NCBI GenBank assembly: GCA_028023455.1
Contig: JAQFVV010006336.1
Location: 2,124,224 to 2,188,223 of the forward strand
Length of the DNA stretch: 64,000 nt
Source: Epiperipatus broadwayi
Lineage: Eukaryota > Onychophora > Udeonychophora > Euonychophora > Peripatidae
Direction of reading: 5' to 3'
The number at the start of each line of letters is the position of its first letter. The stretch's first letter is position 1. Below the pieces are notes generated by a model that searched no databases, was not told the origin of the DNA, and was given only the letters and a program-made list of their open reading frames with translations. Shown piece after piece: positions 1 to 10,329 of this stretch. The translations under genes and the position numbers were made by a program.

Positions 1-97
1 TTTTTAATTCTTAAAAAGAAAGTTTTATTTGCGAACTTTTATTCTTTTCCTGATTACTAATAAAAAAAAACAATGTAACATTGTCTGTGCCGTTACA
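1..97. other. AT-rich flank of LTR element 1
   Basis: A short AT-rich flank with A-runs. It contains the palindromic string CAATGTAACATTG at 71-83 and then GTTACAATATAT leading into a (TA)n tract. No gene is seen. Because LTRs often begin TGTAAC and end GTTACA, part of this stretch could be a displaced LTR edge or an older element end, but the corresponding sequence beside the 3' LTR does not match it. Confidence 0.5.
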
Positions 98-119
98 ATA
101 TATATATATATATATATAT
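98..119. repeat. (AT)n tract at the left edge of LTR element 1
   Basis: An 11-unit AT dinucleotide run directly before the first recognisable base of the 5' LTR. A second (TA)n run lies directly after the 3' LTR, so the retrotransposon appears to have landed in a TA microsatellite. This hides the target-site duplication. Confidence 0.8.
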
Positions 120-1840
120 TGGATGATCGCACATACTGCGGTCACACATATAAATATTAAACATTCAAAGAATACTAAATATTATGTTTGGAAGAAAAAA
201 ATAAAAAAGAAAAAAGCGAGCTTGAAAAAATTTACAGAACAAAGAAATGTTTCAACTAATTAAAAAAAGAGAGGGAATTAGAACCAAAAGATTCTTATCT
301 TTTATTCGCCAAAGTTCGGGTTTTGGTGAAATTAAAATATAAAATTAGAGATATTGGAAATGTATGTTAAAAAATAAAGTAATAAAGAAATATCAATAAA
401 ATGCAAGTTAAAATCCGATTTTGAAAGAAAGTAAAGTTTAAAAAAAAAAAACCTTTAAATAGCGCGCAAAACAGAGAAAGTTAGACATGATCAAAAGATA
501 AGGATCTGGGTTTTAAAGTACACATTTGACAATAAATGAAATGCATGTATGGAGTGTATTTGAAGCAGGATATAGACAGAAATAATAAATGCTTGTCCAA
601 ATTAAAAAAAAGAAACACGTATTAAAATCTGTTTAATTAAAATCAAGAATATTGTAATAAATAAAGGTACATAGTGGTATGAGAGTGGGTAAAACTAATT
701 TACATATGGCCAAAGGCATAGTAAGAAAGAAGGTGTGAATAAAAGTGAAACAAAGGATCGGAAGGACAAAGGCTGGTGGAATTTTTTAATTAAAAAAAAG
801 TTTTTCAGGAGAGATTAGAGCTAGAGACTTCGTGTTGAGAGGGTGGTAAAACACAGCTCCGATAATCAACCGATATAGTTAACAAATATGACTTTTAACA
901 TCGGTGCCTCATCTAGAATGGCTGGCTAAGGCCATCGTGATCACTGGTCAATCAGGACGTGCTGTACTAATTGTTCTTGTCAAGATGTAATAACCACTGT
1001 CATAGCGCCTGCTGGTGGATTCATTTAGTTACCTTGTCCTCGATGCCTTGTCCTTGATGCCTCGTCCTTGATGCCTTAACACTGAAAATCTATACACAAC
1101 CAAATCTAACCTATGAGCGACCATCCCTCCTAAAGAAGTGGAGAAATCCATGTGGCGGTCGGCAGGACGTCGGATAAATTCAGAGACTAAAACCTAGGTA
1201 AAGATACATACTATTTTTATATATATTTCAATGTGCACATCGTTTACTTAGACAAAGGCCACATGCTTTTGTGAATGATAAAGACATTCTTGAATTTTTT
1301 TTGATAAATACCCAAAATGACAATTTATAAATGTACCATCATTTATCAGAGTTTTTTTTATGTGTTGTTTTTCCTGTAGCACTATAGATCATAATCTGTT
1401 TTATTTAATGTAACGTGTTTTATAGATCTTCTTATGATTGATTTATTCTATTAAATATATTTTTTCTATTTAAATCTGTCTTGTCTCATTCTTCACCATG
1501 TCCAAAAAGGGATAGTCTAGTCTTAGGGTGGGAAAACTATTATTCATTTTTTTATTATTGAATTAACATGTGAAAATTGGTGGTTCAGTGTTAGATTCTC
1601 ATCCAAGTGCTGTAACTCTGTCAGATCTTACAGCAGTTGGGAGAAAGTTGATCGGGAAATATAACCTGGGGCTATATCTGTATAACATACAGGTTCGGTC
1701 AAATACAGAGATAGACTCGTCTATTTCTGTATTTCTTTGTGCTTGCGATAACGGAAAGTGGACGATTTTGAATTATAGAATTCCCCATTATGTACACATA
1801 AAAGGGAAGTTTAGCCTTCGATCATCGTGTGTCTGTTACA
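115..1840 (+). repeat. 5' LTR of element 1
   Basis: The sequence matches 5442-7176 along its whole length, for example from TGATCGCACATACTGCGG (left) and TGATTACACATACTGCGG (right). The 3' edge is set at TGTTACA (1834-1840), five bases before the primer binding site. The 5' edge is uncertain because it abuts (AT)n. It holds a 14-bp tandem repeat (1032-1073) and a stretch near its 3' end that stays open in one frame in both LTRs. Promoter and poly(A) signals were not clear. Confidence 0.8.
1032..1073 (+). repeat. 14-bp tandem repeat in the 5' LTR (3 units)
   Basis: Three 14-bp units of the type CCTTGTCCTTGATG, with single-base differences, followed by a partial fourth. The 3' LTR has only two units at the matching place (6363-6390), so copy number changed after insertion or during reverse transcription. 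Confidence 0.85.
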
Positions 1841-1845
1841 TATAT

Positions 1846-1863
1846 TGGGGGCCTGTCCGGGAT
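1846..1863 (+). promoter_or_regulatory. Primer binding site, tRNA-Pro-like
   Basis: The 18 bases TGGGGGCCTGTCCGGGAT start five bases after the 5' LTR end. The classical tRNA-Pro primer site of gammaretroviruses reads TGGGGGCTCGTCCGGGAT, so 16 of 18 bases agree and the two mismatches form an adjacent CT/TC swap. A site just inside the 5' LTR that begins with TGG is where a tRNA 3' end primes minus-strand DNA synthesis. The match fixes the orientation of the element and the end of the LTR. Confidence 0.8.
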
Positions 1864-3119
1864 CTGAAATTTCTGTGCAATTAATAATCACGTGTTAAAT
1901 AATTTCATAAGATAACGTAAATATTTTTATATATATATATATATATATGTGTTTCCAATATATATAAAATTAGCGTTGTAAGTTAAAGTGGTGAGAAGCG
2001 AAGACGAAGTGGATAGGTTTTATTTTATGATACTCTAAATGAGTGTTTCACGTCAAATGTGTACAAAGTATAGAAAAGAGAGGGGGAGAATTATTTTTTT
2101 GTTATTATTATGAAAGTTTAAAATGCGCAGTGAGGGATATCATCGGAGACAAGAATATTTAGACAAGTTGTAATGAACAAAGAACTGATTATATCAAATT
2201 ATTGCTGTAATGTAATATAAATCGTTTAAAAAAAAAGAATGTAAGTTTACGCTAAATAATAAAAAAAAATAGTCGCATAGCCCAGTAACGTTAAAGAATA
2301 GATTATCTGGATGTAATTAATGAATGAAAACATAAAATAGTTAAGTTAGAAATAGTGAAACAGTTTCAGTAATGTTGTAGTTACAAAGGTTAAATGATTA
2401 AAATAGTTGAAACTAAGTTAGATGAAGAAAGATATATGTGTGAATTAATAATCACGGGTCCTAGTTAAGCGGAAAATAAAATATTTAATGATAAAAGGAA
2501 TTCACGTGTATAAGTCAAATTGAAGAAACTATAAGTATTGTCGCGTCTTTTAGTTAAGTGAAATATATATATATATGATTCTAGAATAGTCGCATGTGTA
2601 AGAGAAGTAAAAATATATATATATGTGTGTATGATCTTGCTTAAAACAGCCGTAACCTTAGTGGCCAAATTTTATAAATATAGGAGTAGAAAAATATCTA
2701 TATCGGAAGGGTAATGTTGGAGATACAGTTAAATAAAACAAATTTATAATGTATATCGTTAACAGAGGAAGAAGTATAATATTTAAGTAAGTTAAATTTA
2801 AAAGAATATATATAAGTGCATCATTTAATTGAGGTATAGGGGTCAGAGGTAGATGAGTGGGGAAAATAGAGAACAATCATCAAGGTGAACAGGCAGTCAG
2901 GTGAATCTAAGGCAGGCGAACAAGAGGATGAACCAAAGTGCAGAAGTTTGGGTTTGCTAGTGATCTGAATGGTAATCGATAAATAATGCAGATACTAAAG
3001 TTAATCAAAGTGAAAACATAAAGTCAGTCGAAAGAAGTTGGGTATAAATCGAGTCAGAGGGGTCAAAAGTAGTAATAATCATTCCAGATATAAAGAAGGG
3101 TTAAATAAAAATCATATTT
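1864..3119 (+). other. Untranslated leader of element 1
   Basis: About 1.25 kb between the primer binding site and the gag start. It is A-rich on the + strand with many stops in all frames and short (TA)n runs (for example 1931-1948). No coding segment is recognised. Long leaders are common in non-autonomous LTR elements and may carry packaging signals, but none can be identified here. Confidence 0.6.
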
Positions 3120-4328
3120 ATGCATACAAGGGCTCAAGCCAAAACGGAACATCAAGAAAAGGAAGTAAAAGAAGGAAATGAAGAGGAGATAAAAGTAATG
3201 GATACAATAGCCTATGGTAATATCATGGATATGTTAAAGCAAATGAGGGTGGAGCAAGAACAATTCATGAAAGAATTCGTGGATAGACAAAAGAGAAGGA
3301 TAGAAGAATGGATGGTAAATGTAGAAACAGACAACCGGAAAAGAATGGCTGAAGTCAGGGAAGAAATGAGAAATGAGGTCATTCAGCAATCAAAGGCTAA
3401 GGACATATGGGATGGATTTCACCAAGAGATTAAGCGGGATGAACAAAGGAGTATGGGGCCATGTGCATATGAGGAATCAGAAATAGTTAAGGACAGAGGT
3501 AGAGAGTCAGCAAGATTGGATTGGGAGAAGGACATAGGGCGACCAGAAAGGGAGATAAGACAGTTAGATGAAGAGGTGGAAATAGTCAGAGTGGAGGATC
3601 TTAGAATGATGATGATGAGCATACAGGAGAATTTAAGTCAGGTGGTGAAGGTAGTAGCAGGGTTAAATACAAAAGTTGAAGAGAGTATAAGGAGGTCAGC
3701 CAATAGCAGCACCAATACCAACATACAGAGCATAGAACCAAAAACCAGTGGAGAGTGTAGAATGGTGGGATCTGGAAATTGCATGGATTATCCTGTGGGC
3801 TTTCACCAATTTTTAAAGATCCAAGTCGTTACTGGAAACCCTGGAGAAAGCCCGATGGAGCATTTGAACAGCCTGCACCAGTACTTCAAATTCGGTAGAA
3901 TGAGTAAGGAGGCCAAGATAGCAGTTGCCTGCAGCCATTTGCAGGGCGAATCTCAAGTCTGGTGGAAATCACTGTTCCAGAAACCCATCACATTTGCAGG
4001 ATATCATAAAGCATTGAAGACCAGTGATTGGAGTGAGGAACTCCAAGAAGATATGTTGCATCCAATAAAACAGGATAAATGGAGACCGGAGGAATCATTT
4101 ATAACATTCTTCCGTCATCAAGTGGCTAAGTTACGAATGATGACTGCAAACCCATTATCTGAGACACAGATACTCCGGAAAATTAGGCCCGGGTTTCCAA
4201 AGGATGTAGAACAAACTCTAATCAGTACAGAGAGGAAGACAGTGGACCAGGTGGCGGTATTGCTGAGTGCATTGGACACCACCAGGGACAACCAAAAAAA
4301 GAGTGATGGCAATCTGGACCACCTCTAA
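3120..4328 (+). CDS. gag: Gag-like polyprotein of LTR element 1
   Basis: This 402-residue ORF begins with ATG. Residues about 8-110 are rich in E, K, R, Q and M and look like a coiled coil. Residues about 110-220 are a charged, low-complexity linker. From about 219 to 385 the protein resembles the Retrotrans_gag (capsid) domain of Ty3/gypsy elements: a VTGNPGESPMEHL segment, an alternating helical region, the WW pair near residue 281, a tail of FxxFRHQVAKL type and IRPGFPKDVE. In the family Gag assembles cytoplasmic particles that package element RNA. No CCHC zinc knuckle lies in the ORF; a degraded basic stretch follows downstream in another frame. The base composition is richer in G and A than the surroundings. 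It is the only long ORF of the element. Confidence 0.8.
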   Translation: MHTRAQAKTEHQEKEVKEGNEEEIKVMDTIAYGNIMDMLKQMRVEQEQFMKEFVDRQKRRIEEWMVNVETDNRKRMAEVREEMRNEVIQQSKAKDIWDGFHQEIKRDEQRSMGPCAYEESEIVKDRGRESARLDWEKDIGRPEREIRQLDEEVEIVRVEDLRMMMMSIQENLSQVVKVVAGLNTKVEESIRRSANSSTNTNIQSIEPKTSGECRMVGSGNCMDYPVGFHQFLKIQVVTGNPGESPMEHLNSLHQYFKFGRMSKEAKIAVACSHLQGESQVWWKSLFQKPITFAGYHKALKTSDWSEELQEDMLHPIKQDKWRPEESFITFFRHQVAKLRMMTANPLSETQILRKIRPGFPKDVEQTLISTERKTVDQVAVLLSALDTTRDNQKKSDGNLDHL

Positions 4329-5426
4329 AAAGAATCACTGACAGTAAAGAATGGATGGGATCTTGGGGAAAAACGATGGCAAGAAACCTGGGGATATTCT
4401 ATAGGATGGAACCTGAGGAGGCAGGAAACTGGATGACAGAGATGGGCGATGGAATGTAAGCATCCATATGACAGGACAGAGGGCCATAAGCCTAGGGAGA
4501 AAACCCCTCATCCCAGAGGAGGCAGAGGTGATGTCAATAGAGGAAGACAACCACCAGAAGACTTAAGGGCAGTCACAGATAAAAGAAGAATTTACTGATA
4601 ACAAGATTGGAAATGGAACTGTACCACGAGTCATGGAGAATCGACTGTAATATTGATCCTGATAGCATAAAGAAATGTTGAGCCAATAAGTGGAAAAAGG
4701 GATGAAGGACATTATGATAAAATAAGAAAGCATATGATAAATAATTGTGTGAGGTCACAGATAAAAATTGAAGGCATGTAGGTTTACATATTGGTAGATA
4801 GGCCTGAACAGTATTGGGTGATGCCTTCTTCATTATTCATTCATGTATGTTCTGCAGTGCACCAAATCTTATCATACAGAGAATGCAGGGACAGAGATCC
4901 CATTCTCATAATGACCCACTGGATTAAGATTTCTAGTTAGATATTGGACAGATATCGCGAGTCAATGGTTCAGAGACCAGTCTATGGGGGAAAGAACCCC
5001 TTGTATAAATTAAGAGCTATCAGAAAATATACTGAGCTTATGAATGAGTTGGACGAAAAGATGCCAGCCTCCCAACCCACCTCGGTAATAGTGACCAGAG
5101 TTGGCACTTAGGAGTTTATCATTTGCAGGATGTGATGTATGAACATGTTTAATTGGGTCACAGAGATATCCTGTGGATCCGAACCTGTATATACGAGTAT
5201 GAGGCAGGAATAAAATGCATGTAATGCTAATGACAAGATTAAATTGGTTCGGCAATGCTGGTTGGGTCATCAAGAAAGAGATGTAATTTACCTGGTCGCC
5301 TCTCTAGTGATTAACCTCATCACTAAATCATATTAGCAATGCATAAATCTAAAAGGTGTGAATAGTAGTTGGGAGCATATAGTGTTCGATGCAAAAATTA
5401 ATTTTTTTTTTTACGAAAAAAAATTT
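4329..5426 (+). other. Degenerate internal region of element 1 after gag
   Basis: About 1.1 kb between gag and the polypurine tract, with stops in all frames. At about 4450-4560 one frame reads a basic, proline/glycine-rich tract with a single C and HK residues (MECKHPYDRTEGHKPRE), which may be the decayed nucleocapsid end of gag. I found no DTG/DSG protease, YxDD reverse transcriptase, RNase H or HHCC/DDE integrase motif. Either pol was lost by internal deletion or this lineage never carried it. Confidence 0.55.
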
Positions 5427-5441
5427 AAAGGAGGGGAACGG
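5427..5441 (+). promoter_or_regulatory. Polypurine tract of element 1
   Basis: AAAGGAGGGGAACGG lies immediately before TGTAATG, the start of the 3' LTR. Purine-rich tracts at this place prime plus-strand DNA synthesis in LTR retrotransposons. It confirms + orientation and places the LTR start at 5442. Confidence 0.75.
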
Positions 5442-7163
5442 TGTAATGTTATGATTACACATACTGCGGTTACACATGTAAATATTAAACATTCAAAGAA
5501 TATTAAATATTATGTTTGGAAGAAAAAATAAATAAAAAAGAAAAAAGCGAGCTTGGAAAAATTTACAGAACAAAGAAATGTTTCAACTAATTAAAAAAAG
5601 AGAGGGAATTAGAATCAAAAGATTCTTATCTTTTACCCTCCAAAGTTCGGGTTTTGGAGAAATTAAAATAAAAAATTAGAGATATTGGAAATGTATGTTA
5701 AAAAATAAAGCGATAAAGAAATATAAATAAAATGCAAGTTAAAATCCGATTTTGAAAGAAAGTAAAGTTTAAAAAAAAAACCCTTAAATAGCACACAAAA
5801 CAGAGAAAGTTAGACATGATCAAAAGATAAGGATCTGGGTTTTAAAGTACACATTTGACAATAAACGAAATGCATGTATGGAGTGTATTTGAAGCAGTAT
5901 ATAGACAGAAATAATAAATGCTTGTCCAAATTTAAAAAAAAAAAAAGAAAAACATGTATTAAAATCTGTTTAATTAAATCAAGAATATTGAAATAGGTAC
6001 ATAGTGCTACAAGAGTGGGTAAAACCAATTTACATATGGCCAAAGGCATAGTAAGAAAGAAGGTGTGAATAAAAGTGAAACAACGGATCGTAAGGACAAA
6101 GGTTGGTGGAATTTTTTAATTAAAAAAAAAGTTTTTCAGGAGAGATTAGAGCTAGAGACTTCGTGTTGAGAAGGTGGTAAAACACAGCTCCGATAATCAA
6201 CTGATATAGTTAACAAATATGACTTTTAACATCGGTGCCTCACCTAGAATGGCTGGCTAAGGCCATCGTGATCACTGGTCAATCAGGACTTGCTGTACTA
6301 ATGGTTCTTGTCAAGATGTAATAACCACCGTCGTAGCGCCTGCTGGTGGATTCATTTAGTTGCCTTGTCCTTGATGCCTTGTTCTTGATGCTTTAACACT
6401 GAAAATCTATACACAACCAAATATAACCTATGAGCGACCATCTTTCCTAAAGAAGTGGAGAAATCCACGTGTCGGTCGGCAGGATCTCGGATAAATTCAG
6501 AGACTAAAACCTAGGTAAAAATACATACTATTTTTTATATATGTCAATGTGCACATCGTTTACTTGGACAATGGCCACATGCTTTTGTGAATGATAAAGA
6601 CATTCTTGAGTTTTTTTTTGATAAATACCCAGAATGATGATTTATAAATGTACCATCATTTATAAGAGTTTTTTTATGTGTTTTTTTTTGTAGCACTATA
6701 GATCATAATCTGTTTTATTTAATGTAATGGGTTTTATAGATCTTTTTATGATTGATTTATTCTATTAAATATATTTTTTTTATTTAAATCTGTCTTGTCT
6801 CTTTCTTCACCAAGTCCAAAAAGGGATAGTCTAGTCTTAGGGTGGGAAAACTATTATTCATTTTTTTTTATTATTGAATTAACACGTGGAAATTGGTGGT
6901 GCAGTGTTTGATTCCATTAAATTTATAAATCATCCAAGCGCTGTAACTCTGTCAGATCTTACAATAGTTGGGAGAAAGTTGATTGGGAAATATAACCTGG
7001 GGCTATATCCGTATAGCATACAGGTTCGGTCAAATACGGAGATAGACTCATCTATTTCCATATTTCTCTCTGCTTGCGGTAACGGAAAGTGGACAATTTT
7101 GAATTATAGAATTCCCCATTATGTACACATAAAAGGGAAGTTTAGCCTTCGATTATTGTGCTC

Positions 7164-7176
<13 letters not shown>
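5442..7176 (+). repeat. 3' LTR of element 1
   Basis: Counterpart of 115-1840, beginning TGTAATGTTATG after the polypurine tract. Differences from the 5' LTR include loss of one 14-bp unit (two units at 6363-6390) and 15 extra bases at about 6916-6930. The last bases (CTCATTATA instead of the GTCTGTTACA type) run straight into (TA)n, so the precise end is uncertain. Confidence 0.8.

Positions 7177-7195
<19 letters not shown>
7166..7195. repeat. (TA)n tract right of element 1
   Basis: About 15 TA units between the 3' LTR and the MITE-like copy at 7196. With the (AT)n at 98-119 it suggests insertion of the LTR element into a TA microsatellite. Confidence 0.85.
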
Positions 7196-7198
<3 letters not shown>

Positions 7199-7456
7199 AA
7201 GCAGTCAATCTTAGCTTAAGATTGTGCTTCATTTTTCTACCTACTAACCTGTATTCAAATCCCTATATCCCATCCTGCTTTTTTTTGTTGTATATATATG
7301 CCATGTATATATTTGAGATACGCCCCTAAATTATAAATTTGAGATACGCCCCTAAATTATAAAATTTAATGTTTCAATAACATGTTTTAAAATTATTATT
7401 AATTCTTTTTATTAATTATTAGTTTTTTTTATTAAAGTATTATAGATGCAGCTCAA
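7196..7456 (+). mobile_element. MITE-like ~260-bp element, copy A
   Basis: It starts TTGAAGCAG and ends GCAGCTCAA, and matches the reverse complement of 10499-10758 end to end. The first 33 bases form a hairpin: a 14-bp stem (GAAGCA/TGCTTC plus CAATCTTA/TAAGATTG) with a two-base bulge and a three-base loop, identical in the two copies. The ends share only a very short imperfect inverted repeat (TTGA...TCAA). The interior holds a tandem duplication of a GAGATACGCCCCTAAATT unit (about 7313-7357). It is flanked by TA-rich sequence. No coding capacity. The family is not recognised. Confidence 0.65.
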
Positions 7457-8281
7457 ATATATACATAGGAGTAAAACTTACTTTCAAAATATTGATGTTT
7501 TTAAATATTTATTATATGTCATTTTTAGCTTTTTCTTTTAAATTGCTTGTTTCTCTATTAAACTATATATTTTTTATAAAATCCAATATGGAAGATGCAA
7601 GTGTTATTAATTGTCTAAAAATAATTAGGGTTTGGAAGCACTATTGTATTAATCTGGGGAAGGTATTTTTTTTAATTAAAGTTTTACTTAAAATAAATGG
7701 GATTAAGTAGATTAAAGATTTACTTGTGTTAAAAACATGTTGTCAAATCTATTTCTAATCTGGAAGTAGATTTGTATTTATTTTTGGATGTTATCTTACA
7801 ATTGCATCTTCAAAAACAACTGATAAAAAAAAAGTATAAAATGACTGAATTTTGAATCACAAAGGAGATTACCTACTATTGAAAGAGATTAATTACTATT
7901 GAAGAGATTAACTACTATTGAGGGAGATTAGCTATTATTGAGATAACTTGTTGTAGAGATATTATACATCGCTTGAAACTTAAATAATGTAGCCGTAAAT
8001 CCATCACTTCTCTGCCCGGTTGGGTCATCATCTTCAGTGGTCATCTCATTCTGCTGCCCAAGAGGAAGTAAAAGCCTGACCTAAGAACTTTAATGCTACT
8101 AGAAGCTTGCAATTATTTAAGAACTTTCATTTCAATTTCTGTGCATGGGCAATATTTTAAATCGGACTCTGAAAATTGCAAGGTAACCTTTATGCTACTA
8201 TTTGAAAATGAATCTAGCCTCACTAATCTCAAATCATGCAATCAATATTCTAACATATTGTTCAATTTTCTATCTTTTAAA

Positions 8282-8284
<3 letters not shown>
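7457..8284. other. AT-rich non-coding stretch with a ~20-bp minisatellite
   Basis: At 7863-7945 about four units of 18-21 bp occur, of the type GAGATTA(A/C)(C/T)TACTATTGA. Otherwise AT-rich single-copy-looking sequence with no supported gene. Short open stretches (7492-7710, 8093-8350) are low complexity and show no domain. Confidence 0.5.

Positions 8285-8349
<65 letters not shown>
8285..8349. repeat. (AT)n microsatellite, ~65 bp
   Basis: Uninterrupted AT dinucleotide run. Confidence 0.95.
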
Positions 8350-8351
<2 letters not shown>

Positions 8352-9143
8352 TAACATGTAATTTACTCTTAAATAATTTATATAAATTTAATTCTTTCTC
8401 ATATGCTCTTAATCTTGGTGGGGTCATTTATTTATTATTTGATTTTATAATATTAATAATTTTATATATATGTTTTTCTTATTAATATGTCAATCTAAAA
8501 CAATCTGACGAATTGAATTTTCTAAAAATCCTTTCTTCTTTTTAAGTAAACCTTCATGAATCAAGTTTATTAATGTTTCCTTAAAATATAACATATTGTT
8601 AATTAATATGTTCACCAGATTGTTTTATGAATCAACATTTTAGGTTCGTTTTAATATAAAATTTGATTTGTTTAACTCTGAAAATCCAGAACTCAAGCTA
8701 ATTAATGCTCTGAAACATTGATTTTATAATTATTTCTTAAATTCTAAAAACGTGACCTGTTTTATATATATATATAACTGCTAGTTATTTTTTTAATATA
8801 TACTCTTAAATATATGCAATGTATTCCAGTTATTGTAAAATCCACAAAGGTGGAATTGAATTGTTTTAAATAGTGGGAAAGGGAAGGGGGTGTCTATTTT
8901 ACTTAGTCAAATATTAATGTATATTTTATTAATTTGAAATTTAACTCTTAATGTTTCTTTTGCTATTTAAAATCTTCAAATATATTTTAAGTAAATGAAA
9001 TCTAAATATTCTCTCTCTATATATATTATAATTGCATGGTGTATTATAGGATTCAAACAAGGGTCATTTATTTAAAGCAGTAAAATTTATTCAATGTTGT
9101 TAGTGGCATTCATTCATACTGCATTTCTGTCATTTGGCCTATC

Positions 9144-9146
<3 letters not shown>
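8350..9146. other. AT-rich stretch, nothing recognised
   Basis: Non-coding AT-rich sequence with short TA runs. I see no ORF, RNA gene or repeat boundary here. Confidence 0.5.

Positions 9147-9176
<30 letters not shown>
9147..9176. repeat. (AT)n microsatellite before a SINE fragment
   Basis: A 15-unit AT run ending directly before the tRNA-like segment at about 9180. Confidence 0.9.
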
Positions 9177-9178
<2 letters not shown>

Positions 9179-9179
9179 C

Positions 9180-9480
9180 GTGCTTCTAGACTTCTAATCT
9201 GGGGGTTGTGACAAAGTTCGAATCCATAGATTTCTTTTCGTACCTCATTCCATAGATAGTTGAGCTATCTGGAACCACATTTATTTCATATAAAATGCCT
9301 CTGGCAGTGATTCCGTAAGTTTGGCACATGCTATGCATATTCACTTCGTATAGATAAGAGGCCTCTCATGTCGGTTATACCAGCAAAAGTCTGGGCCACG
9401 CCATGCCTATCTACTTTTCTCTAAGCACTACCCAAGAAGGAGGTGTGAGATTTCATTTTTTTATCCAGAAACACAACCTT
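9180..9480 (+). mobile_element. 5'-truncated tRNA-Arg-derived SINE (probable)
   Basis: The segment 9187-9225 reads like the 3' half of a tRNA-Arg(UCU): an anticodon-arm string GACTTCTAATC, where CTTCTAA is the anticodon loop, then a variable region and the pol III B box GTTCGAATCC. The 5' half with the A box is missing, replaced by (AT)n. About 250 bp of more complex, GC-richer body follows (CTCTGGCAGTGATTCCG, GGCCACGCCATGCC and similar). In SINEs the tRNA-derived head provides the pol III promoter and a LINE supplies the enzymes. The 3' end is a guess where the sequence turns T-rich. Confidence 0.55.
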
Positions 9481-10329
9481 TGTCTCTTAGTTATTTTAGG
9501 CTATTATGTCAGCACCGCAAAGTTATTTGTATTAGTATTTCTTTTGCTTCATGACCCAGTTTTAATGCTCTAATATTAAAATTAAGCTTTGCTTAAAAAT
9601 ATATATATATAAATGCCAACTACTTTTATTTTATTAATTAAGATTATTTCAATCATATACAATCTCACTGTTGTAATTTATATATCTATATTTAAGAGTA
9701 CCTATATGCCTTGGGAAAAATAAAGTGTTCCATCTTTCTATGTCATAGTTTCAAATATAATTTTTCAACTGTCTTTTGTTTATTTTCACGACCGCAGTGG
9801 CATGAAAATAGTTTATATCATATGTATAATGAATCTCAGAATGCTCCCCTAAAATATATGTTAGTCATCATGTTTCAGAACCATAACCCAAAGTGTTAAT
9901 AGCAATTTTATGTAACTTCTTTCTAATAACTGATTGGCATCTTAATATTAGACCCACCAAAGATGTGTGCTTATTTATAATATATTATTTAGCTAATAAA
10001 GAGCATATGAGAAATAATAGCATGAATGACACTATGTAATTATCTACTGCTTGCTCATTCACGCACATACTAATATAATTTATTTATAAATGTATAATAA
10101 TTTGTTAGATGGATAAATGTATAATAACTTGTCAGTATATTAAAATATATTTTATTGTTTAACTTATCTGAGTAGCTCGAATTCCTTCTTTTCTCCACTT
10201 CAAAAAGTAAAGCCTGCTTATATGTATTTTAATATAGTCATAGTTAAGTTAAGAGATGTCTCATTGTCTTCTCCGCTCTCCTAGTCGGTGGGATTTAAAA
10301 TTAATTCTCATATGCCATCACTATTATGT
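9481..10329. other. AT-rich stretch, nothing recognised
   Basis: AT-rich non-coding sequence. An A-box-like string CTCCTAGTCGG occurs at about 10279, upstream of the B-box-like site in the next entry. No gene is supported. Confidence 0.4.

Larger units (their letters stand above)
115..7176 (+). mobile_element. LTR retrotransposon, gag-only (element 1)
   Basis: Two direct repeats of about 1.73 kb (115-1840 and 5442-7176) enclose a 3.6-kb internal region. A primer binding site follows the 5' LTR, a gag ORF lies centrally, and a polypurine tract precedes the 3' LTR, all in the + orientation. The gag type, with a Retrotrans_gag-like segment carrying a WW pair, suggests Ty3/gypsy affinity. No protease, reverse transcriptase, RNase H or integrase motif could be found, so the copy looks non-autonomous. 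The LTRs differ by scattered substitutions and small indels, more than the LTR pair of element 2, so this insertion is older. The edges are blurred by flanking (TA)n. Confidence 0.85.

Noticed and set aside
1570-1884. 104-codon open frame in the 5' LTR and its longer partner in the 3' LTR (6886-7329) as host genes
   Set aside because: Both start at GTG, lie in LTRs and run into the primer site or (TA)n. They are kept only as an LTR curiosity.
3419-4312. Minus-strand open frames inside gag of element 1
   Set aside because: They are antisense shadows of the gag ORF.
8093-8427. Open frames on both strands through the (AT)n run
   Set aside because: They are long only because (AT)n encodes IYIYIY without stops. 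The same applies to 15630-15848 and 46598-46804.
9187-9225. Functional tRNA-Arg gene
   Set aside because: Only the anticodon and T-arm half is present; there is no acceptor stem, D arm or A box.
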